Assembly: GCF_022808815.1 (NCBI RefSeq)
Contig: NZ_JAKZLC010000001.1
Span: 124,001-188,000, forward strand
Length of the DNA: 64,000 nt
Reading direction: 5' to 3'
DNA from: Geothrix paludis
GTDB taxonomy: Bacteria; Acidobacteriota; Holophagae; Holophagales; Holophagaceae
Shown here: piece by piece, positions 51,922 through 60,556 of the stretch
Layout: the number at the start of each line of letters is the position of its first letter
How positions within the stretch are numbered: position 1 is the first letter of the stretch
The notes under the pieces: generated by a model
The model's input: the letters and a program-made list of their open reading frames with translations, nothing else
Told to the model about the DNA's origin: nothing
Database searches by the model: none
Made by a program: the position numbers and the translations under genes

Positions 51922-52029
51922 GTTGGTTGCGGAAAACCACCAGAAGGCTCAGCCGGGGCTGAGCCTGGAGGGATCCATCGGGACCACCCATTGGACCTTC
52001 CTGCAGCGGGATTCTGAGACACTGAGGGT

Positions 52030-52140
52030 ATGACCGAAGACTGCCTGTATCTGATCGACGCCTTCGCCTTCATCTTCTCGGTATCCGCTGCCCGGATACG
52101 CGAGACCTCGCCGTTCGGCATGGAGGTGGTTCATGGGTGA
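52030..52140 (+). CDS. mini-ORF 1, polA N-terminus duplicate
   Basis: A 36-residue frame starting MTEDCLYLIDAFAFIF, the first 16 residues of a Pol I, then an unrelated tail SVSAARIRETSPFGMEVVHG. Its TGA overlaps the next ATG by 8 bases (ATGGGTGA). Only a weak ribosome site precedes it. It may be a leader peptide or a silent remnant. Confidence 0.3.
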   Translation: MTEDCLYLIDAFAFIFSVSAARIRETSPFGMEVVHG

Positions 52141-52243
52141 AGATCGCCTTTACCTGATCGACACCTTCGCTTTCATCTTCTCGGTATCCGCTGCCCGGAT
52201 ACGCGAGACCTCGCCGTTCGGCATGGAGGTGGTTCATGGGTGA
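52133..52243 (+). CDS. mini-ORF 2, polA N-terminus duplicate
   Basis: A 36-residue frame, MGEDRLYLIDTFAFIF plus the same 20-residue tail. It has GGAGGT 6 nt upstream, hidden in a small stem. The ATGGGTGA overlap with the next mini-ORF allows re-initiation. Confidence 0.3.
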   Translation: MGEDRLYLIDTFAFIFSVSAARIRETSPFGMEVVHG

Positions 52244-52346
52244 AGATCGCCTTTACCTGATCGACACCTTCGCTTTCATCTTCTCGGTATCCGCTGCGCG
52301 GATACGCGAGACCTCGCCGTTCGGCATGGAGGTGGTTCATGGGTGA
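52236..52346 (+). CDS. mini-ORF 3, overlapping the polA start
   Basis: A 36-residue frame identical in plan to mini-ORF 2, with its stop inside the polA start region (TGA 52344-52346, polA ATG 52339). Translation of it would open the ACCTC/GAGGT stem (52311-52315 with 52329-52333) and allow coupling to polA. Confidence 0.35.
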   Translation: MGEDRLYLIDTFAFIFSVSAARIRETSPFGMEVVHG

Positions 52347-55137
52347 AGATCGCCTTTACCTGATCGACACCTTCGCCTTCATTTTTAGGGCGTACTTCGC
52401 CAATCCGCGGCTGAAGAATGGCGCCGCCTACACCTTCACGCGGCTGGTTCTCCAACTGCTGGAGAAGCACCAGCCCACGCACATCGCCTGCGTGTTCGAC
52501 ATGCCGGGCCCCACATTCCGGCACGAGATCTACCCCGAGTACAAGGCCAACCGGGCGGAGATGCCCGAGGATCTGCGGCCCCAGATCCCCATGATCCGCC
52601 AGCTGGTGGAGGCGCTCTCCATCCCCATCGTGGAGCTGTCCGGCTACGAGGCCGACGACGTCATGGGCACCCTGGCCCGGGAATCCGCTGCCCACGGTCT
52701 GCCCGCGGTCATCGTGAGCCCCGACAAGGACCTGCTCCAGCTGGTGGACGACAGCCTGAAGATCCAGGTGCTGAACACCAAGGACGGCGAGATCTGGCAC
52801 GACCGCGAGGGCGTGAAGGCCCGCATGGGCGTGTGGCCCGAGCAGGTGGTGGACTTCCTCAGCCTGGTGGGCGACGCCTCGGACAATGTAAAGGGCGTGC
52901 CCGGCATTGGCGAGAAGGGCGCGGCCCTGCTGCTGGAGAAGCACGGCAGCCTGGACGGCGTGATCGCCGCCAAGGCCGACCTCAAGCCCAAGCAGCGGGA
53001 GGGGCTGGATGCAGCTGCCGAGTGGCTGGACCTCACGAAGCGCCTGGTCACGGTGGTGACGGATCTCGACCTGCCCCTGCACCCGAAGGATCTCGTCTAC
53101 TCCGGCGTGGACGAGGCCAGAGCCCGGGAGACCTTCAAGGCCCTCGGCTTCCAGACCCTCACCAAGGAGTTCACGCAGAGCGCCCGGGAGGCGGGCAGCG
53201 CCCGGACCTACCGGGCCGCGGCCACCGTGGCGGATCTGGAAGCCGCCGTAGCCGCATGCCGCGCCGCGGGCCGGTTCGGCCTCGACACGGAGACCACCAG
53301 CGTCGATCCCACGCGGGGGCACATCGTGGGCCTCAGCCTGGCCTGGGCGGCCAACGAGGGCCTCTACATGCCGCTGGCCCACCTGAAGCCGGCCACGGCG
53401 GATACGGAGGGCTCTCTGCCGGGGCTGCTGCCGGACTCGGGCCTGCCCGACGCACTGCTGGACCTGCGGGGCGATGCGGCAGCCTTCTTCGCCGAACTGG
53501 CGCCCCACCTCGACCCCCGGAATGTGCCCTTCGCGGAGGCCCGGCGCGTGCTGGCCCCGCTGTTCGCGGATTCCGCCGTGGGCAAGTGTGGCCAGAACCT
53601 CAAGTACGACCTCCAGGTGCTGGCCCGCCACGGCCTGCCGGTGGCCGGGCTGGCGGACGACAGCATGGTGCTGAGCTTCCTGCTGGATAGCGGTGTGCGC
53701 CACAACCTCGACGACCTCTCCGTGCGCCACCTGGACGTGAAGCCCATCGCCTTCGAGGAGGTGGTGGGGAAAGGCAAGGCGCAGAAGCGATTCGACGAGG
53801 CCGTGTTCGAACACGCCGTGCAGTACGCCGCCGAGGACGCGGATCTGGCCCTCCAACTCTGCGACAAGCTGCGGGAGCGGCTCACGGACGACCGTCTGAA
53901 GCGGCTCTACGAGGAGGTGGACCTGCCCCTGGTGGATGTCCTCGCCGCCCTCGAAGGTCATGGCGTCCGGCTGGATCTTGACGTTCTTTCCCAGCTCGGC
54001 GCGCGCATGCGCGCTGAGCGCGAACGAGCGCAAACCCGCGTGATCGAGCTCGCTGGCGAGCCCTTCAACCTCAACAGCCCCACGCAGCTGGGAAACGTCC
54101 TGTTCGGTAAGCTTGGCTTCCAGCCCGTGAAGTACACCGGCAAGACCAAGGCCCCCAGCACGGACGAGGACGTGCTGCAGGAACTGGCGGAGAAGCAGGG
54201 CGCCGAAATCGCACGGGAGCTCCTGCGCCACCGGCAGATGGTGAAGCTGCTGGGCACCTACGTGGAGGCGCTGCCCCAGATGGTGAATCCCGTCACGGGC
54301 CGGGTTCACACGCGCCTGCACCAGGCGGCCGTGGCCTCGGGGCGGCTGGCCTCCAGCGATCCCAACCTCCAGAACATCCCCGTCCGCACGGAGGAGGGAC
54401 GGCTCATCCGGGGCGCCTTCGTGCCCGAACCCGGCTGGGTGCTGCTGGACGCGGACTACAGCCAGATCGAGCTGCGCGTGGTGGCGGCCCTGGCCGAGGA
54501 TCCGGTGCTGCTGGGCGCATTCGAAGCCGGCGAGGACATCCACCGGCGCACGGCCTCCGAGGTCTTCGGTGTGCCCATGGACCAGGTCACCGCGGACCAG
54601 CGCAGCGCCTCCAAGGCTGTCAACTTCGGCCTGCTCTACGGCCAGGGGGCCTTCGCCCTCGCCGCCAACATAGGCGTCAGCCAGAAGGAGGCCAAGGCCT
54701 TCATCGAGCGCTACTTCGAGCGGATGCCGAAGGTGGCGGCCTGGATCGAGCATGCCAAGGAGCGCGCCCTGGCGGAGGGCCTGGTGCGCACCCACTGGGG
54801 CCGCATCCGCCGCATCCCCGAGCTGGAGAGCCCCAACAAGCAGTTCCAGGCCCAGGGCCTGCGCGAGGCCGTGAACACCATCGTCCAGGGCACCGCTGCC
54901 GACCTCATGCGCCGGGCCATGGTGCGTCTGCACCGAAGCCTGAAGGCCTCGGGCCTTCGAGCGCGCCTGCTGCTCCAGGTCCACGACGAGCTGCTCCTGG
55001 AGGCGCCGCCCGAGGAGGTGGAGCGGGCCTCGGCCCTGCTGAAGGAAGCCATGGAAGGGGCGGACGACCTGGGCCCCCTGGGCGTGAAGCTGGCGGCGGA
55101 GGTCCGGACCGGTGACAGCTGGCTGGCCGCCAAGTAG
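52339..55137 (+). CDS. polA: DNA polymerase I
   Basis: A 932-residue Pol I with all three activities. The N-terminal 5' nuclease (1-290) has RHEIYPEYKANRAEMPEDL and Asp clusters. The 3'-5' exonuclease is intact: Exo I LDTETTSVDP, Exo II QNLKYDLQVL, Exo III YAAEDADLALQL. The polymerase has LLDADYSQIELRV, KAVNFGLLYGQ and VHDELLLE. The start at 52339 is set by GGAGGT. It is unusual for the three repeated 5' ends upstream of it. Confidence 0.96.
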   Translation: MGEDRLYLIDTFAFIFRAYFANPRLKNGAAYTFTRLVLQLLEKHQPTHIACVFDMPGPTFRHEIYPEYKANRAEMPEDLRPQIPMIRQLVEALSIPIVELSGYEADDVMGTLARESAAHGLPAVIVSPDKDLLQLVDDSLKIQVLNTKDGEIWHDREGVKARMGVWPEQVVDFLSLVGDASDNVKGVPGIGEKGAALLLEKHGSLDGVIAAKADLKPKQREGLDAAAEWLDLTKRLVTVVTDLDLPLHPKDLVYSGVDEARARETFKALGFQTLTKEFTQSAREAGSARTYRAAATVADLEAAVAACRAAGRFGLDTETTSVDPTRGHIVGLSLAWAANEGLYMPLAHLKPATADTEGSLPGLLPDSGLPDALLDLRGDAAAFFAELAPHLDPRNVPFAEARRVLAPLFADSAVGKCGQNLKYDLQVLARHGLPVAGLADDSMVLSFLLDSGVRHNLDDLSVRHLDVKPIAFEEVVGKGKAQKRFDEAVFEHAVQYAAEDADLALQLCDKLRERLTDDRLKRLYEEVDLPLVDVLAALEGHGVRLDLDVLSQLGARMRAERERAQTRVIELAGEPFNLNSPTQLGNVLFGKLGFQPVKYTGKTKAPSTDEDVLQELAEKQGAEIARELLRHRQMVKLLGTYVEALPQMVNPVTGRVHTRLHQAAVASGRLASSDPNLQNIPVRTEEGRLIRGAFVPEPGWVLLDADYSQIELRVVAALAEDPVLLGAFEAGEDIHRRTASEVFGVPMDQVTADQRSASKAVNFGLLYGQGAFALAANIGVSQKEAKAFIERYFERMPKVAAWIEHAKERALAEGLVRTHWGRIRRIPELESPNKQFQAQGLREAVNTIVQGTAADLMRRAMVRLHRSLKASGLRARLLLQVHDELLLEAPPEEVERASALLKEAMEGADDLGPLGVKLAAEVRTGDSWLAAK

Positions 55138-55292
55138 TTTTTGACGATCTGTAGGTCCAGAGAGCCGAAACGCACGTTTTCGGAGGGATTTGTGATGGCC
55201 GCCCGGGCCCGAAGTTAACGGGGAGGTCATGATTGGGCGTTTCCGGCGCAGCCTGTGCCGCACCCGCAGACCCCTTGCGAAGGAGCCTGATC

Positions 55293-56411
55293 ATGAGCCA
55301 GTTCAACATCGCGTGGTTGCCCGGTGATGGTGTGGGCGTGGAAGTCATGGAGGCCGCGAAGATCTGCCTCGATGCCCTGAAGTTCGACGCCACCTACACC
55401 CACGGCGACATCGGCTGGGAGTTCTGGTGCAAGGAAGGCGAATCCTTCCCCCAGCGCACCATCGACCTGCTGAAGCACAGTCACGCCGCCATGTTCGGCG
55501 CCATCACCTCGAAGCCGGTGAAGGATGCCGAAGCAGAGCTGGTGCCCGAGCTCAAGGGCAAGGGGCTTGTCTACCGCAGCCCCATCGTCCGTATGCGCCA
55601 GATGTTCGACCTCTACACCTGCCTGCGCCCCTGCAAGGCCTACCCGGGCAACCCCCTGAACTACCAGGACGGCATCGACATGGTGATCTTCCGCGAAAAC
55701 ACGGAGGATCTCTATTCCGGCGTGGAGTTCAGCCCCGTTCCGGATGAGCTGAAGGCCACGCTGAAGAAGCTGAGCAAGCCCTTCGGCCACTTCGCGGAAC
55801 TGCCGGGCGACGAGTTCGCCATCACCTGCAAGGTCAACACGAAGAAGGGCTGCGACCGTATCATCCGCGCCGCCTTCGAGTACGCGAAGGCGTTCAACTA
55901 TCCCAAGGTGACGGTCATCCACAAGGCCAACGTGGTGCGCGCCACCGAGGGCATGTTCCTGGAGACCGGCAAGCGCATCGCCAAGGAATACCCGGGCATC
56001 GCCATGGACGACGCCAACGTGGACGCCATCACCATGTGGATGCTGAAGAACCCGAAGAACTACGGCGTCATGGTGGCCACGAATCTCTTCGGCGACATCG
56101 TGAGCGACCTGGCGGCCCAGATGGTGGGCGGCCTGGGCTTCGGCTGCTCCGGCAACATCGGCGAGAAGCTGGCGGTCTTCGAGCCCAGCCATGGCAGCGC
56201 GCCCAAGTACGCCGGTCAGTACAAGGTGAACCCCATCGCCACCATCCTGGCCGCCAAGATGATGCTCGACTGGCTGGGCGAGACGGAGAAGGGCACGCGG
56301 CTGGAGAAGGCCGTGGCCGCCGTCATCGCCGAAGGCCAGGTCCGCACCTACGACATGGGCGGCAAGGCCTCCACCCTCGATATGGGCGAAGCGATTGCAC
56401 GGAAGCTCTAA
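55293..56411 (+). CDS. isocitrate/isopropylmalate-family dehydrogenase (likely NAD isocitrate dehydrogenase)
   Basis: A 372-residue beta-decarboxylating dehydrogenase. IRENTEDLYSGVEF is the isocitrate/homoisocitrate-type signature, with HKANVVRATEGMFLE, a metal-binding NLFGDIVSDLAAQ and a C-terminal EPSHGSAPKYAG. The start ATG 55293 is preceded by GAAGGAGCC. It is followed by aconitase-family, lyase and CoA-transferase genes, so the substrate may be isocitrate or a related branched acid. Compare the relative at 904-1932. Confidence 0.85.
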   Translation: MSQFNIAWLPGDGVGVEVMEAAKICLDALKFDATYTHGDIGWEFWCKEGESFPQRTIDLLKHSHAAMFGAITSKPVKDAEAELVPELKGKGLVYRSPIVRMRQMFDLYTCLRPCKAYPGNPLNYQDGIDMVIFRENTEDLYSGVEFSPVPDELKATLKKLSKPFGHFAELPGDEFAITCKVNTKKGCDRIIRAAFEYAKAFNYPKVTVIHKANVVRATEGMFLETGKRIAKEYPGIAMDDANVDAITMWMLKNPKNYGVMVATNLFGDIVSDLAAQMVGGLGFGCSGNIGEKLAVFEPSHGSAPKYAGQYKVNPIATILAAKMMLDWLGETEKGTRLEKAVAAVIAEGQVRTYDMGGKASTLDMGEAIARKL

Positions 56412-56420
56412 GGATTTTTA

Positions 56421-56501
56421 TCCACAGATTTCACAGATTCACACAGAAGGAAAGCGTGGCCATCTAGGTTCTTAATCTGCGAAATCTGTGGAATCTGTGG
56501 A
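56421..56501. repeat. palindromic dispersed repeat (CCACAGATT type)
   Basis: TCCACAGATTTCACAGATT (56421-56439) pairs with AATCTGTGGAATCTGTGGA (56483-56501), 18 of 19 bases matching, enclosing 43 bp. The sequence is much richer in A+T than its surroundings and closely resembles intergenic repeats found in many environmental genomes. It separates the dehydrogenase from the lyase gene. Confidence 0.65.
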
Positions 56502-56519
56502 CAAATCTTGAGGTTTTCA

Positions 56520-57428
56520 GTGAACCAGATCCTCATCCATGAAGTCGGTCCCCGCGACGGCCTGCAGGTCGAAGCCGCCGTGGTGCCGACGGAGCTGAAG
56601 CTTGACTGGATCCGCCGGGTGGCGGATTCGGGCGTGGACATCGTGCAGGTAGGTTCCTTCGTGCGGGGCGACAAGGTGCCCCAGATGGCGGACACCGATG
56701 ACCTGTTCCGCCTCCTCGCGAAGGAATCCCACCGGGCCCTGCTGTCCGGCCTGGTGCTCAACGAGAAAGGGCTGGAGCGGGCCCTGGAGGTGGGCGTTTC
56801 GCTCATCTGCATGGGTGTCTCCGCCTCGGAGACCCACAGCCGGAAGAACACCGGCATGGGCACGGAGGAGGCCCAGCGGCGCATCATCACCACGGCCTTG
56901 GCGGCCAAGCAGGCTGGCCGGAAGGTCCAAGTGAGCGTTCAGAGCGCCTTCGGCTGCGGCTTCGAAGGGCCCATCCCGGAGGAGCGCGTGCTGGGCATCG
57001 TGGCCGCCTACCTGGAGGCCGGGCTCAGCGCCATCAGCCTCGCGGACACGGCGGGGCATTCACACCCGGACCAGGTCCGACGCTATGTGCGGAAGGTGCT
57101 GGAGCTCGACCCGGCCGCGGAAGTCACGGCCCACATCCACAACACCTACGGCCTGGGCATGGCCAGCGTTTACGCGGCCATGGAGGCGGGCGCGCGGGCC
57201 ATCGAGACCAGCTTCGGCGGCCTCGGCGGCTGCCCCTTCACCAAGGTGGCGGCGGGCAACGTGGCCACGGAGGACTTGGTGCACGGCCTCCAGCGGACCG
57301 GGCAGCGCACGGACATCGACCTGGCAGCCCTCGTGGGCGTCAGCCGGGACGTCGCGCGGCACCTCGGCCGCGAGCTTCCCGGGTGTGTCTACAAGACTGG
57401 CCCCATCGCAGCGAAGGTGACGGCATGA
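56520..57428 (+). CDS. HMG-CoA lyase family protein
   Basis: A 302-residue TIM-barrel lyase: EVGPRDGLQVE at the N terminus, VSASETHSRKN, and the catalytic Cys motif GLGGCPFTKVAAGNVATEDLV. Known members cleave HMG-CoA; relatives cleave other 3-hydroxyacyl-CoAs such as citramalyl-CoA. The GTG start at 56520 has GAGG 6 nt upstream; the TTG at 56508 is too close to that site. The stop overlaps the CoA-transferase start (ATGA), so the pair is coupled. Confidence 0.85.
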   Translation: MNQILIHEVGPRDGLQVEAAVVPTELKLDWIRRVADSGVDIVQVGSFVRGDKVPQMADTDDLFRLLAKESHRALLSGLVLNEKGLERALEVGVSLICMGVSASETHSRKNTGMGTEEAQRRIITTALAAKQAGRKVQVSVQSAFGCGFEGPIPEERVLGIVAAYLEAGLSAISLADTAGHSHPDQVRRYVRKVLELDPAAEVTAHIHNTYGLGMASVYAAMEAGARAIETSFGGLGGCPFTKVAAGNVATEDLVHGLQRTGQRTDIDLAALVGVSRDVARHLGRELPGCVYKTGPIAAKVTA

Positions 57429-58624
57429 GCAGGAAGATTCTCGAGGGCATCAAGGTCCTGGACCTCACCAACGTCCTCTCCGGTCCCTTCACCACGCTCC
57501 ACATGGCCCTCCTCGGCGCCGAGGTCATCAAGGTGGAGAATCCCAAGGATGGTGACCTGGCGCGCAAGCTGGGCATCGTGCCCAACCTGAACAAGAAGCT
57601 CATGGGCACCAGCTTCCTGGCCCAGAACTGCAACAAGAAGTCCATCACGCTGAACACGAAGTCTCCGGAGGGCAAGGAGCTGTTCCGCCGCCTGGTGAAG
57701 GACGCGGACGTGGTGGTGGAGAACTTCCGGCCCGGCGTCATGGACCGGCTGGGCATCGGCTACAAGGCGCTCGCCGAGATCAACCCGCGCCTCATCTACT
57801 GCGCCATCTCCGGCTTCGGCCAGACCGGGCCGGACGCCCTCAAGCCCGCCTACGACCAGATCATCCAGGGCCTCTCAGGCGAGATGGCCGTGAACGGGGA
57901 CGAGCGGCTGAGCCCCCTGCGCACGGGTTTCCCCGTCTGCGATACCGTCGGCGGCCTGAACGCAGCCTTCGCCGTCATGGCGGCCCTCTTCCACCGGGAG
58001 CGCACGGGGCAGGGGCAGGCCATCGACATCGCGCTGCTGGACAGCATCATGCCCCTCATGGGCTGGGTGGCGGCCAATCTCCTCATCGGCGGCGAGCAGC
58101 CCGTGCTCATGGGCAACGACAACTTCACGGCCGCACCCAGCGGCACTTTCTGCACCCAGGACGGCCACATCAACATCGCCGCCAACAAGCAGGAGCAGTG
58201 GGAGGCCGTCTGCGAGGTGCTGGGGGTTCCGGACCTGAAGACGGACCCCCGCTTCCAGGAGCGGGATACCCGCAAGAAGAACCGCCGGGAATTGACTCCG
58301 CTTTTGGAGGCCCGGCTGACCCAGAAACCTACCAGTTTCTGGGTCAGGGAACTGAATGCGAAGGATGTTCCGAGCGGGGAGATCCTGGGGCTGGAAGCGG
58401 CCCTGCGGCAGCCGCAGATCGCGCATCGCGGCGTGCTCCAGAAGGTGCGGGCCGAAGGCGTCGGTGAGATCGAGGTGTTCGGACTGACCGCACTGTTCGA
58501 GAAGACGCCTGGTTCCGTGGACACGCCGCCTCCCGCACTGGGCGAGCACAACGCGGAGATCTACGGTGGCCTGGGGTTGGGCGAATCCGAACTGGCGGAA
58601 CTGAAATCCAAGGCTGTGATCTGA
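57425..58624 (+). CDS. CaiB/BaiF family III CoA-transferase
   Basis: A 399-residue transferase with the type III CoA-transferase pattern (LDLTNVLSGPFTTLHMALLGAEVIKVENPKDGD; FRPGVMDRLGIGY; FGQTGP; the catalytic Asp in PVCDTVGG). It probably moves CoA from an acyl-CoA donor to a carboxylic acid, making the substrate for the lyase. Coupled upstream to the lyase gene. Confidence 0.9.
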   Translation: MSRKILEGIKVLDLTNVLSGPFTTLHMALLGAEVIKVENPKDGDLARKLGIVPNLNKKLMGTSFLAQNCNKKSITLNTKSPEGKELFRRLVKDADVVVENFRPGVMDRLGIGYKALAEINPRLIYCAISGFGQTGPDALKPAYDQIIQGLSGEMAVNGDERLSPLRTGFPVCDTVGGLNAAFAVMAALFHRERTGQGQAIDIALLDSIMPLMGWVAANLLIGGEQPVLMGNDNFTAAPSGTFCTQDGHINIAANKQEQWEAVCEVLGVPDLKTDPRFQERDTRKKNRRELTPLLEARLTQKPTSFWVRELNAKDVPSGEILGLEAALRQPQIAHRGVLQKVRAEGVGEIEVFGLTALFEKTPGSVDTPPPALGEHNAEIYGGLGLGESELAELKSKAVI

Positions 58625-58634
58625 GGAGGCATTT

Positions 58635-59921
58635 ATGGGCATGACTGTCGTCGAAAAAATCCTGGCCCGTGCGGCGGGTCTGCCGTCCGTGAAGGTCGGG
58701 GATGTGGTCGAGCCCAAGGTGGACCTCGCCATGTCCCACGAGAACGCGGCGCTGGTGATCAACCAGTTTCTTGAAGTCTTCCAGGGCACGGGCCTGGCGC
58801 CGAAGATCTGGGATCCGTCGCGGATCGCCATCATCTTCGACCACCGGGTGCCAGCGGAGTCCCCGAAGACCGCCACCAACCAGAAAAAGATCCGCGGCTT
58901 CGTGGCCGAGCACGGCATCACCAAGTTCCACGACGTTCGCGGCGATGTGGGCGGCATCTGCCACCAGATCCTCCCTGAGTACGGCTATGTCCGGCCAGGC
59001 TACGTGGTGGTGGGCACTGACTCCCACACCACCAGTCACGGGGCCCTGGGCGCCTTCAGCTTCGGCATCGGCGCCACGGAGATGGCCTCCGTGTGGAGCC
59101 TGGGGATCGCCGTCAACATCGAGGTGCCGGCCACCATCAAGGTGGTGGTGAAGGGCGAGTTTCCGCCCATGGTGGGGCCCAAGGACTTGATCCTCCACCT
59201 CATCGGGAAGCTCACCGCCCAGGGCGCCAACTACAAGGTGCTGGAGTTCCACGGCGAGACCATCCGGAAGATGAGCACCAGCGGCCGCCTGGCCATCTGC
59301 AACATGAGCGTGGAGGCGGGCGCCACTTCCGGCATCGTCCCCGGGGACGCGGAGACCCTGCGGTACCTGCGGGAGGAGGCCGGCGTCACGGAGGCCATCC
59401 CCTGCGTGGCCCCGGATGCGGATGCCGACTACTGCCAGACCGTAGAGATCGACGTCTCCACCTTGGCGCCCCAGATCGCCTGCCCCCACATGGTGGACCA
59501 CGTGAAGCCCGTGGATCAGGTGGCGGGCACGAAGGTCCAGCAGATCGTCATCGGCAGCTGCACCAACGGCCGTCTGGACGACCTGGAGGCCGCCGCCGCC
59601 ATCCTGCGCGGCAAGAAGGTCGCCGAGGGCACCCGCATGCTGGTGTTTCCCGCCTCCAGCAAGATCTTCGCGAAGGCCCTGGACAAGGGTATCGTCCACG
59701 ACCTGATGAAGGCCGGCGCCGTGGTCATGAACTCCGGCTGCGGGCCCTGCCTGGGCGTCCACGAAGGCGCCCTGGGCGACCACGAGGTGGCCCTCAGCAC
59801 CACCAACCGCAACTTCAAGGGCCGCATGGGCAACCCCACTGGCGAGGTCTACCTCTGCAGCCCCGCAGTGGCCGCCGCCTCCGCCATCACCGGCGTCATC
59901 ACCGATCCGAGAAAGGGCTGA
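58635..59921 (+). CDS. aconitase-family large subunit (LeuC/homoaconitase-type)
   Basis: A 428-residue Fe-S hydro-lyase large subunit. The [4Fe-4S] Cys ligands are in IGSCTNGR and NSGCGPCLGVH; HDVRGDVGGICHQILPEYG and GTDSHTTSHGALGAFSFGIGATEMA are family motifs. Length fits the archaeal-type/homoaconitase group. It needs the small subunit encoded next, 3 bp on. Substrate possibilities are isopropylmalate, homocitrate, citramalate or citrate. Confidence 0.9.
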   Translation: MGMTVVEKILARAAGLPSVKVGDVVEPKVDLAMSHENAALVINQFLEVFQGTGLAPKIWDPSRIAIIFDHRVPAESPKTATNQKKIRGFVAEHGITKFHDVRGDVGGICHQILPEYGYVRPGYVVVGTDSHTTSHGALGAFSFGIGATEMASVWSLGIAVNIEVPATIKVVVKGEFPPMVGPKDLILHLIGKLTAQGANYKVLEFHGETIRKMSTSGRLAICNMSVEAGATSGIVPGDAETLRYLREEAGVTEAIPCVAPDADADYCQTVEIDVSTLAPQIACPHMVDHVKPVDQVAGTKVQQIVIGSCTNGRLDDLEAAAAILRGKKVAEGTRMLVFPASSKIFAKALDKGIVHDLMKAGAVVMNSGCGPCLGVHEGALGDHEVALSTTNRNFKGRMGNPTGEVYLCSPAVAAASAITGVITDPRKG

Positions 59922-59924
59922 TCC

Positions 59925-60416
59925 ATGTCCAAGGTCATCATCGCGCTCGGCAACGACATCAGCACCGACGACATCTACCCCGGCCGCTTCATGGCCACGG
60001 TGCTGCCCTCGGAGACGCCCCAGTTCGCCTTCTTCGACCGCACGGAGTTCAACGCGCAGCTCAAGGCGAAGGCCTTCGCGCCGGGCTCCATCATCGTGGG
60101 CGGCGAGAACTTCGGGTGTGGCTCCAGCCGCGAGCAGGCCTGCTCCACGCTGAAGGGCCACGACGTGGCCGTGGTGGCCCGCAGCATCGCCCGCATCTTC
60201 CTCCAGAACAGCATCAACCTGGGGCTCCAGGTGGTGATCTGCCCCGGCATCGAAGCCACCGAGGGCGATGAGCTGGAGATCACCGCGGACCAGGTGCTCA
60301 ACAGGACCACCGGCAAGGCCTTCGACCAGGTGAAGCTTCCCGCGGCCCGCAAGGGCATCATGGACGCCGGCGGGCTCATTCCGTACACGCGCGCCCGGCT
60401 GATGGCCAGGGCCTGA
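59925..60416 (+). CDS. aconitase-family small subunit (LeuD-type)
   Basis: A 163-residue swivel-domain subunit with ENFGCGSSREQACSTLKGHDVAVVARSIARIFLQN. The substrate-specificity loop, STDDIYPGRFMAT, does not match the loops that I know for isopropylmalate or homoaconitate isomerases, so the substrate is open. It pairs with the large subunit upstream. Confidence 0.9.
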   Translation: MSKVIIALGNDISTDDIYPGRFMATVLPSETPQFAFFDRTEFNAQLKAKAFAPGSIIVGGENFGCGSSREQACSTLKGHDVAVVARSIARIFLQNSINLGLQVVICPGIEATEGDELEITADQVLNRTTGKAFDQVKLPAARKGIMDAGGLIPYTRARLMARA

Positions 60417-60427
60417 CCCGGCAAGGA

Positions 60428-60537
60428 CTCCACGAAGGGCACGAAGGTAGAGGTAAGGGCACGAAGAAGGGGCGGCCGGCCTCGCTTCGTGCCCTTCCCG
60501 CGCCTGCAGGGCGCATTCGTGTCCTTCATGGAGGTCT
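60428..60537. repeat. palindromic dispersed repeat (CACGAAGG type)
   Basis: AAGGGCACGAAG (60435-60446) and CTTCGTGCCCTT (60485-60496) form a perfect 12-bp inverted repeat. Imperfect outer arms (CCACGAAGGGCACGAA and its near-complement TTCGTGTCCTTCATGG) surround it. It lies between the LeuD-type gene and the convergent tpx gene, and looks like a second dispersed repeat family. Confidence 0.65.
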
Positions 60538-60556
60538 TTTCCGGTCGCCGCTGCGC

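Larger units (their letters stand above)
52030..52338 (+). repeat. three tandem 103-bp copies of the polA 5' end
   Basis: ATG codons recur at 52030, 52133, 52236 and 52339 (polA), exactly 103 bp apart. Each unit has 48 bp matching polA codons 1-16, then 55 bp holding a GTATCCG/CGGATAC hairpin, an ACCTC/GAGGT stem that would hide the ribosome site, and GGAGGT before the next ATG. Units 2 and 3 differ at only one base. Unit 1's coding part differs mostly at silent positions, so it looks like an older or foreign polA start. As 103 is not a multiple of 3, each copy ends in a stop rather than reading into the next. Confidence 0.9.

Noticed and set aside
52030-52338. 103-bp repeats considered as a CRISPR array
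   Set aside because: The units are contiguous, include polA coding sequence and have no repeat-spacer alternation.
52276-55263. A 995-codon open frame opposite polA
   Set aside because: It is an antisense shadow of a well-supported polA gene with no recognisable domain.
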